This document shows positions 57,701 through 64,000 of a DNA stretch of 64,000 nt, one piece after another (positions within the stretch are counted from its first letter, which is position 1; each line of letters begins with the position of its first letter). The position numbers were made by a program, and so were the translations under genes. Location: positions 575,760 through 639,759 of the forward strand of contig RQTK01000159.1 of assembly GCA_003991915.1 (NCBI GenBank), read 5' to 3'. The notes under the pieces are model-generated. The model was not told the DNA's origin. It saw nothing but the letters and a program-made list of their open reading frames with translations, and did no database searches. This DNA is from Elysia chlorotica. Lineage: Eukaryota; Mollusca; Gastropoda; Plakobranchidae.

Positions 57701-57863
57701 TCCGTGTATCTTCCACGGTAGGTGTCTGTGGCTGACAATGTGAGTCTTCCATCACAGCTATTTGTGGTTGACTGCTCTGGTCTTTAATTAAACCCACTTC
57801 GTCTTCTATCTTATTTGCAATACTAAAAAGTCTATGTTTATCACAAGTAAAGTCTGTTGATTT
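53652..57863 (-). CDS. divergent bHLH transcription factor gene
   Basis: Exon 1 runs from an open limit at 57863 to a donor at 57336 (CAG|GTGAGC). Exon 2 starts at 55012 (ACTAG) and runs to TGA at 53652. The junction is phase 0 and rebuilds the basic region and helix 1: NNEQERSRQHAMLVAF. ERSR matches the E-R-x-R DNA-contact motif of class A bHLH proteins. Helix 2 is SKMYIIENAKHFIISYSELL. The loop is VVPEHMKISKHKKR. bHLH proteins bind E-box DNA as dimers in the nucleus. The N-terminal side has Gln/Pro-rich 11-residue repeats and a basic stretch (RRKKVAKK). The C-terminal side has thirteen 11-residue repeats (HNLGNVPAAIN). A 53-base duplication near 54722-54830 breaks the frame between helix 2 and the C-terminal part, unless a short intron removes it. 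No start ATG was found; a 5' exon is expected. Subfamily not recognised. Confidence 0.75.
54216..54625 (-). repeat. 33-base coding minisatellite (11-residue units)
   Basis: Thirteen units of HNLGNVPAAIN type, all in frame. Most variation is at the Ala/Pro and Ile/Phe positions. The + strand frames over this region are shadows. Confidence 0.95.
54722..54830 (-). repeat. 53-base tandem duplication in the bHLH coding region
   Basis: 'cagcattaaatccttcaaag' starts at 54722 and again at 54775. The insert is not a multiple of three. With one copy removed, the frame would run straight from helix 2 into the repeat region. A 77-base intron (54810 down to 54734, GT..AG, phase 1) could also restore frame, but its sites are weak. 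Confidence 0.9.
54734..55012 (-). CDS. bHLH gene, exon 2 start: helix 1 to helix 2
   Basis: The acceptor is AATACTAG. It encodes ERSRQHAMLVAFSMLDAVVP and helix 2 SKMYIIENAKHFIISYSELL, then EADDANRNGSLGPKQDSIAN. In the sequence as given this frame stops just after the 53-base duplication. Confidence 0.85.
54858..57250 (-). repeat. 1.2 kb direct tandem duplication carrying the HLH exon
   Basis: The unit 54858-56055 is repeated at 56056-57250. Landmarks in both include the HLH exon, 'gtcttcgagtttgaaac', 'aaaatcgccgtgtt', 'gtggttcagattcatcaag' and 'aatgaatagctgttggggg'. Non-coding parts carry many indels; the exon carries none. The breakpoint lies inside the exon, right after helix 2. Confidence 0.9.
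56021..56209 (-). CDS. bHLH gene, alternative HLH exon (truncating)
   Basis: The acceptor ACTAG and phase are the same as at 55012, so exon 1 can splice to it. It encodes ERSRQHAMLVAFSKLDAVVP and an intact helix 2. After SELL it reads through the duplication breakpoint into 13 unrelated residues and a TAG at 56021. The product would have the bHLH domain but no C-terminal repeats. I count about eight synonymous and three amino-acid changes against exon 2 (M/K, E/D, R/H) and no indel, which suggests selection on both copies. It could also be a recent relic. Confidence 0.6.
   Translation of the reverse strand, partial: ERSRQHAMLVAFSKLDAVVPDHMKISKHKKHSKMYIIENAKHFIISYSELLIIYYSNNIKNG
57336..57863 (-). 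CDS. bHLH gene, exon 1: repeats, basic stretch and basic region
   Basis: The frame is open from 57863 to the donor at 57336, but contains no ATG before the repeats, so the true acceptor lies between about 57863 and 57800. Residues include VEDPHCQPQPT units, RPASPQLRRKKVAKKHVGLS and SDEEIERKRLRNNEQ, the start of the DNA-binding basic region. Confidence 0.75.
57549..57735 (-). repeat. 33-base coding minisatellite (11-residue units)
   Basis: About six units of VEDPHCQPQPT type with diverged outer units (VEDTRTQQQPT, MEDPQSQPQPT). The unit length is the same as in the unrelated C-terminal array. Confidence 0.9.
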
Positions 57864-57889
57864 TTATCTGAATGATATACATGTATTCT

Positions 57890-58110
57890 TTGCTCAGTAC
57901 AGACGCTGTCACCAGGGTGGATGCAATGCACTGACTGAACAACCGGACCATGTAAGCAGACGACGATCGGTCTCCCGCACAAGTCGCAAAGTGCGTCCTG
58001 TATTTAAGTCACGTGACCACAAGGTAGCCAATCAAATGTCACCGTGGGTCGCTGCGCCGCATTAGAGGGCTGGGAAAGGGGTGACAACTGTGGTTCTGAA
58101 TGTGGCGCTG
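57890..58110 (-). promoter_or_regulatory. promoter-like block, copy 1
   Basis: A GC-rich island in AT-rich flanks, just upstream of the coding exon. It has a palindromic E-box GTCACGTGAC (58008-58017), a CCAAT box (agccaatca, about 58026) and a TTAAATA-like element (minus strand, about 58001-58007). It is homologous to 60190-60440. The order fits transcription toward the bHLH exon. Function is inferred from sequence elements only. Confidence 0.5.
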
Positions 58111-58319
58111 TCCTAGAGGAAAAAAATGTTGATGTTTAGTTATTTACTTGGTGAAAAAAGTAGAATGGCTAAATATGGAACTTTGTATGTCAACCAGACG
58201 CATTATCACTTTGAGTTGATATTTTCTAAATTATGAGAACAATTTACCCAAGAAATATAGAAAAAAATTAACTTTATCTTTTTATCGGCCATAATTATGA
58301 CATTTATATAGCAGAATAA

Positions 58320-59040
58320 AGCTATTTTTTTCAGTTTGCATCATTCGAGACATAACTCTACAGTTATCTTTTAGCAGCTGTGTATTTTAGCTTCAGCAAA
58401 AGTTTCATTTATCAGTAAATTGAAACTAAAAGATTATTGTATAATTATTTTTCGAATGATGCAAACTGAAAATATTATACAGAGCTTAAGGTTTTATTAA
58501 AAATATCGCACTAATCAGGTTCATTCCTTGGTAGAATAGTTTATTTCTGTGCAAGTGCATGACATTTTCAGAACTTACACAAAAGAAAGAAAAAACTACA
58601 ATCTATCAAATGTTGTAATAATAATTATGTGTACTAATAAAAATACGGTCGAAGCAGCTGCGTATATTTTTATCTTTAGCAATTTTTTAAAATTATTATT
58701 TAAGAGTTAAGTGAAACAAAACAAAATATTGAAATAGTTATGTTCGAATGATGTAAACTATTATGAAAATAATAGTAAAGAGATAAAGATTTTATTGAAA
58801 ACTCGCACTTGTCAGGTTCATTCGTTACTAGAACTGTTTATTTTTTTTACAAACGCATGGCTTAAAAAAACAACAGAAAAACAAACAACAAACCACTACA
58901 ATTTAGTAAACGCTGTAAGAATATGTATGCGTAAAATATGCAAAAGGTTGAACATCATTTTTTTGACATGTTTCTGCTTTAGACTGAATCAAACAATGCC
59001 AAATTACGAGAGTTATTTATGGCAATAATTATGTTGAACT
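58320..59040. repeat. direct and inverted repeats upstream of the bHLH gene
   Basis: A unit of about 296 bases starting near 58443 ('tcgaatgatgcaaact') recurs near 58744. A reverse copy of the same motif ('agtttgcatcattcga') is at 58335. No gene is seen. Confidence 0.75.
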
Positions 59041-60020
59041 GAATCCATGTCAAAGAATCCTGCATTTTGTATAATTATCTTTGTCGAAAAAATAATTACT
59101 ACTTGAACGACGTCAAAAGGGTTTAAAAGTAAGATTCTGCATCAATTTTAAATACCTTAAATAACTCTTAAGTGCTCTAAATAAATCGTATTATAGATAG
59201 AGTAATTTCTCTCTTTTATATCAATATACACCCTTAAATCTGTGTCTAGAGGATATCATGAACTACGACATATTGTTATGAGAAAATAAACCCATGTTAA
59301 CTTGGGAAAGAACAACCGAAAACATTCGTGTTTATCGAAATATTTAGCAAGGATAAGAACGCCAAAAAATCTATCATTCACAAAGATACCTAATTGTTTC
59401 ATAGACCTTCATCATAATATAATGTGTTCCATAATTTATCTCGGATAATAATCTATTTATATTATATACAAAAGCATTTATGGAGAGAAAAAAAGATAGT
59501 GAAATGAAATCTTAGATATAATAAGCACTCTTAGGAGTCATAATAAGGTATCTCATAAATCTTTTGTGACAAACCTAATCTGTTTACTTGGACTTATGGA
59601 GCAAAGAATATAGAAGTTACCTATGTCATTATATAGTTTATAATATGAGATAAAACTACATAAAAGACATGATGTAAAATGTCTCTTAACTAATTCATTA
59701 AAAAAAGAATAGTGTTTTATTCAGACAGCTAGGCTATACTAAGAATAAAAACTATTTAACATTCTAAATTTCTACGTGCGAAACACCTGTTTCGTAGTAA
59801 AGTTTTAGTTAGAAATATTACTATCAAATGAAAAAAAAAGAAATGTTTCTACTCTTATCTGTAAGCAAACGGGCTCCAATAATGATAACCGTAATCTTTT
59901 TTTTAGTAGAAGGATTGTAATGTATATGGTGTATATTTCAGTATAAAAACTGCAGGTCTTAAAACATATGTACATTTTTAAAATAGGTAGGAAAAATGAA
60001 AACGAAAACAAGTTTATCAG
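59041..60020. other. AT-rich intron or upstream region, nothing recognised
   Basis: No exon, repeat or motif stands out. If the non-coding exon ending at 60028 is real, this is intron. Confidence 0.4.
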
Positions 60021-60027
60021 TACTTAC

Positions 60028-60190
60028 AGTTTTTCAGGACGGCGAATTTTAAAGACCAACAAGCTTGATGGGATAACCAAACAATTGTAATGTCTTGATA
60101 ATCTAGCAACCTTGGGGTAAAACTTTCTTATATAGAAAACTTTGTTACAGGCAAACCCTAGTAATTGTTGGTCAAATGATTTAGTCTATT
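60028..60190 (-). other. candidate 5' non-coding exon with strong donor (copy 1)
   Basis: On the - strand the text ends in CCTGAAAAACT|GTAAGTACTG (donor at 60027). It follows directly from the promoter-like block at 60190-60440. No ATG is evident. A related donor and flank occur at 61053. A splice from here to the acceptor near 57860-57800 would give the bHLH transcript a 5' UTR exon. Confidence 0.4.
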
Positions 60191-60440
60191 CCTCAACTCA
60201 GTAGAGACGCTATCACCAGCTCAGAAGCACTGGACTAAGTAATCAACCGGACCATGTAAGTAGACGACCAGTCTCCGCCACAAGTCGCGAAGTGCGCCCT
60301 GTATCCAAGTCACGCGATCAACAGGTAGCCAATGAAATGTCTCCGATGGCCGCTGCGCCGCAATAGAGCGCTGGGCGCAGGGGGAGACAACCGTTTTCGC
60401 TTGGCAGGTGCAAACTGTAGTCGAAAGTGTCACTGTTCTA
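60190..60440 (-). promoter_or_regulatory. promoter-like block, copy 2
   Basis: Homologous to 57890-58110 through 'aaccggaccatgtaag.agac', 'cacaagtcgc.aagtgcg', 'aggtagccaat.aaatgtc' and 'cgctgcgccgca.tagag'. The CCAAT box is kept; the E-box is changed to gtcacgcgat. An open frame across it is not convincing as coding. Confidence 0.5.
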
Positions 60441-60712
60441 TAGGAAGAAAATAGGGGGGAAAAAGAAGGGAAAGGGTGTTGATGTTAAAAATTATGTAAA
60501 ATCATAAAGAAGAAAATGAAAATGTAAACTTGCCTAATATGGAGGTTTCTTCAAAGCTTGTTATATCTATAAGGTAGAGAAAGAGATGTTAGATGCAACA
60601 AATGTTGGAAACGAACACTCTTTAATTCGAAATATAATTTACTTTCTAAGTACCGCAGTTATTGCTTACCAAGGGTACATTGTAAATAATAATAACATTA
60701 ATTTTGTCTAAA

Positions 60713-60715
<3 letters not shown>

Positions 60716-60753
<38 letters not shown>

Positions 60754-60900
60754 CAATGTAACGTGAAGCGTGGATTTAAAACCTAAATAATATAATAAAT
60801 TACATTTTAAAGTTTTCAAACAACAACACAATGTGACGAGAAGCGTGGATTTAAAACCTAAGTGTAATAATAAATTACATTATAAAATTTTGAGAACCTC
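60716..60900. repeat. (CAA)n array and 76-base tandem repeat
   Basis: CAA units at 60716-60752 are followed by 'acaatgt.acg.gaagcgtgg' at about 60753 and again at 60829. Confidence 0.85.
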
Positions 60901-61039
60901 AAAGCATTTTATATGGTATACACTAACAAAACATATTCGAACAAATAATTATGTGTGTGTCATTATTAAAAATATAGGTCTCAAAGTATAACGCAATTTT
61001 TTTTTAAATAAAGAGATATAATCGTAGTGCAATTACGTT

Positions 61040-61160
61040 TATCAGTACTTACAGTATTTCAGTACGACGTTTTCCCAAGACCCAAAAAAAGCTTGTTGGA
61101 ATAACAAAACAATAGTGGCGTCTTCATAAGCAAACATATAATAGCTTTCGAGTAAAAATG
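61040..61160 (-). other. second copy of the candidate 5' exon end and donor
   Basis: 'gtttatcagtacttacagt' occurs here (61038-61056) as at 60013-60031. It is followed by matching 'ttcag.acg', 'aagcttg.tgg.ataac' text. The donor GTAAGTACTG at 61052 is intact on the - strand. The matching promoter-like block is not seen further upstream. Confidence 0.5.
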
Positions 61161-61499
61161 CTGATTATCTAAACCTCAAACAAGATCTCGCCAGGAAACA
61201 ACCTAATCCAAACGGAACGCTGTACCGCTGATCGACTGGACTTAGAAAATCTAATGAAGATCAAATCCAATTAATTTTCTTGCAACAAATAGATATAGAG
61301 TTTATGGGTTGTATATATGTATGTGTATTATAGTCACAACAAATTTAAAATTTGGATACACGTGAGAAACAATGAGACAGAGAGAGAAGAAGGGGCGGAG
61401 CGAGGGGTTAGGGCGTGGACTAGCGATCTAAAGCCAATCAGACATTGAACCGCCTACATCGACCCAGATTCCTTCGATAATAATTATTGCATGTAAATT

Positions 61500-62030
61500 T
61501 TGTGAACTAAAAAAACCGGGAAAACTATATTTATGAATAAGATTGTGTACCCCTAAAAGACCGTGAAGCAAAACATGATGAAAGAATTTTTGCAAGGATC
61601 ATAAGAAAAATAAATTAATTTAAAGCAAAATAAATGTAAACAAAAATGTAACCAAAATTATAGAATTTCTATCCTAAAGTAATTATATTCTAAGTTAATT
61701 AATTTCTGTTGTGTGAAATGTTTCACTGTTTTTACGTTTTTATATAGGTTCCTAAAAATGTATAATAATTTAAAAAAAAAGAGGAGCCATATTTATAAAT
61801 AAAATTATGTACTCCTAAAAGACCGCGAAGCAAAGCCTTATGAACAGATTTTTCTAAAGGATCATAAGAAAAATGAAATAGTGTAAAACAAATGTAAACG
61901 AAAAAATGTAACCAAAATTATAGAATTTCTATCCTAAAATAATAATATTTTAAGTTCATTAGTTTTAGTTGTGTGAATTGTTTCACTGTTTCTACTCGTT
62001 TTATCAAGGTTCCTAAAAATGTATGTACTC
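61500..62030. repeat. tandem duplication of about 255-260 bases
   Basis: 'cctaaaagaccg.gaagcaaa' starts near 61552 and 61811. 'accaaaattatagaatttct' is at about 61652 and 61912. 'ggttcctaaaaatgtat' ends both. The second unit continues directly into the right arm. Confidence 0.85.
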
Positions 62031-62174
62031 ATTTATAAATTTTATGGCAAATCAAAAATGTTGATGAAAATATTGTTTTCATACAATGCATGTACAATTC
62101 ATAGACCGTAACGACACTGTGTGACATAAAACCGAAAACATCACTTAGAGTTAGACCTACGACCATGTGACACT

Positions 62175-62794
62175 GGTGTCAAGTGTCGCGCATCCAATCA
62201 AAGACTTGATATCAAAGACAGCGTTAAATGCCGCGTGTATATGCCATGTCCTCGTGTTATTTTAAAAGAATTCTGTGAGCTCAAAGTGTCGCGCTTCCAA
62301 TTAAGGTTGATATCAAAGACGGGGTTAGATGCCACCTACCTTGCCATGTCCCCGTGTTGTTTTAAAAGTTTTCTGTGAACTAAAAGATCTGACCACCCTT
62401 CATACCTTTCTTTAAAAATAGAAATGTAATCAAATTCATTCAGTGATGTATTGTGACAACAAAATTTTTACCGTTTTATTAAGATACGGCTGGGTGCTGG
62501 AAATTCAAATCCATTTTGATCCTACTTTAGTATTTTTTAAAACCAAGAGTTCCCTTTGAGATATTGAAGTTGACTTTGTGATAATTTGATCTTTTTTTGG
62601 GGTTTTTTAAGTTATGTTTGAAAAATCTTATGATGGGAATAAAAAAAGATAAGGAGTAGAGAACAAAGAAAATGGCGATACGGCGTCTGTCCGTCTTAAA
62701 CAGGTTGCTCGACCATCTATGAACCAGGTAACATTTCAACGGGTGGCTTCTCGCATGTTCTTGATATATATGTGTGGCTGACAAGAAGGTGATA

Positions 62795-62850
<56 letters not shown>

Positions 62851-63405
62851 GATCTAATCTATCTGTTAGTCTATCTATCTAGATATCTACATTGCTATGC
62901 TTTAAAATTTCTCTACTTTTTCCAGTCATCCTCCGCTCTGACTATCTAGGACTTGATCATCTCTATATTAATGATGTAAATAAAAAAAAACTGCAGACTG
63001 ACATCTTTTTTATAAATAGTTTTTCAAACTAGATGTATGTCTAAACAACATTAAAAATAGAAATATGTATATGCTTTAATTATTATGTTTTTACAAATAC
63101 TTTTTAGAACATCATGTCTAACCAATAATTGAAAAAATTTAAATATTTCCATTCATTTTATTTGTATTTTATGGCATGTATTAGTTTCTTAGAAATCAAT
63201 ATCTGAATATCATTCAAAGACCATGTCGGCATTGTATTACACAATACCAAAAATTTACTTATACCTATGTTGTTGTACTAACATTGCATAACACACTGGT
63301 GTCAAGTGTCGCGCTTCCAATCAAAGACTTGATATCAAAGACGGGGTTAGATGCCGCGCTTACCTGCCACTGCCCCGTGTTGTTTTAAAAGATTTCCGTG
63401 ATCTG
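62175..63405 (-). repeat. three subterminal repeats in the right arm
   Basis: Units at about 62172-62275, 62283-62375 and 63296-63400 mirror those in the left arm ('gtgtcgcgcttccaat', 'tatcaaagacggggtta'). Confidence 0.8.
62795..62848. repeat. (GA)n array in the right arm
   Basis: The inverted counterpart of the CT array at 47468-47550. Confidence 0.95.
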
Positions 63406-63775
63406 AAAGGCCTGGTCTGCCTCCCATACACACCGTACGGCGTGACACTCTCTGGGTGGAGCCAGGCCACATCTTATGATTTCTCTATCGTTTTATCTCT
63501 TAGTTTTTGCCTATGGGTGTTTAGAAACAAGGCAATATAAATTCATAGATGCTTAAATTCTCTTACCCCTCTACCGACCCCCACCCACCCCCGAAAAAAA
63601 ACACAAAACAAAACAAAAAAAAAAACAATATGAGCGGTATAGTCTTGCTTGTTCCATTGTTTCAGGGGGTTGAGATTGGGTCAGAAAAATATGGGGACGG
63701 CATAGTAAAAAAGGAGACGTAAAATATTAAAATATATCTGGGTCTCGATAAAAGTGTACATTTTCATTTCATGAC

Positions 63776-63776
<1 letters not shown>

Positions 63777-63866
<90 letters not shown>
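63777..63866. repeat. (GA)n microsatellite
   Basis: A perfect GA array outside the right arm. Confidence 0.95.
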
Positions 63867-63872
<6 letters not shown>

Positions 63873-63939
63873 CAAGAGAGAGAAATAAGAAAAAATCGGA
63901 AAACATATTCCAAAGTCAATTCCTTGCTAAAAAAAATAG

Positions 63940-64000
63940 TTAATTTGGAATTAAATGGATTTGAATTTCAAGCATACCAGTAACATTTTAATGAAGCAGT
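63940..64000 (+). repeat. possible further copy of an internal arm segment
   Basis: 'aaatggatttgaattt.aagca' and a worn 'attttaat.aa.c.gt' match the left arm at 47815-47865 in the same orientation. The match runs off the window edge. Confidence 0.45.

Larger units (their letters stand above)
62006..63466 (-). repeat. right inverted-repeat arm
   Basis: The reverse complement matches 46829-48322 over its whole length with substitutions and indels. The outer end reads '.gggtggagccagg' at 63466. Shared bases stop there ('ccacatc' here, 'ttgac' beyond the other end). Confidence 0.85.

Noticed and set aside
60221-60433. 70-codon frame on the - strand in the promoter-like block
   Set aside because: It is not kept in the homologous block at 57890-58110 and has no recognisable motif. 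A regulatory block explains the similarity better.

Overview
This is metazoan nuclear DNA, probably from a mollusc and most likely a gastropod. Evidence for this is the small exons split by long GT-AG introns, dense microsatellites (GA, GATA, ATC, GTT, CTAACCAA), a dispersed tRNA-derived SINE family, TTAGGG-type interstitial repeats and a non-LTR reverse transcriptase relic. The species call is inference. Three assembly gaps (9686-9941, 26060-26296, 49123-49240) lie in or near low-complexity sequence.

Left third (about 0.9-30.8 kb, + strand). The C-terminal end of one gene lies at 885-1841. Downstream is a long gene of at least 22 coding exons (5069-28360, about 914 codons). I assembled it by hand from splice sites, and every exon joins in phase. 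It encodes a Lys/Glu-rich, charged, helical N-terminal region followed by a C-terminal module with one canonical and one degenerate EF-hand. I do not recognise the family. The upstream fragment ends in a motif that aligns without gaps to the end of this module, so the two are tandem paralogues or two modules of one protein. No start codon is visible for either.

Middle (34.0-40.3 kb, - strand). A complete seven-exon gene of 390 codons encodes a PLP-dependent fold-type II enzyme of the serine racemase / threonine dehydratase family. Its active-site residues look more like a dehydratase than a racemase.

Right part (45.3-63.5 kb). A broken non-LTR reverse transcriptase relic stops abruptly at the outer end of a roughly 1.5 kb repeat arm. 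An inverted copy of the arm lies at 62.0-63.5 kb, so the two arms bound a 16.6 kb segment. Each arm carries three copies of a roughly 100 bp subterminal repeat. No transposase was recognised. The only gene seen inside is a - strand gene for a divergent basic helix-loop-helix (bHLH) transcription factor. It has 11-residue repeats on both sides of the DNA-binding domain, a tandemly duplicated HLH exon and a duplicated promoter-like block.

A theme links the genes: small tandem or inverted duplications repeatedly include an exon edge or splice site. I count at least eleven cases in three genes. Where full exons are duplicated, the differences I can count by eye are mostly or entirely synonymous. 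Either both copies are used or very recent alleles were assembled in tandem. Long-read and RNA data are needed to decide.
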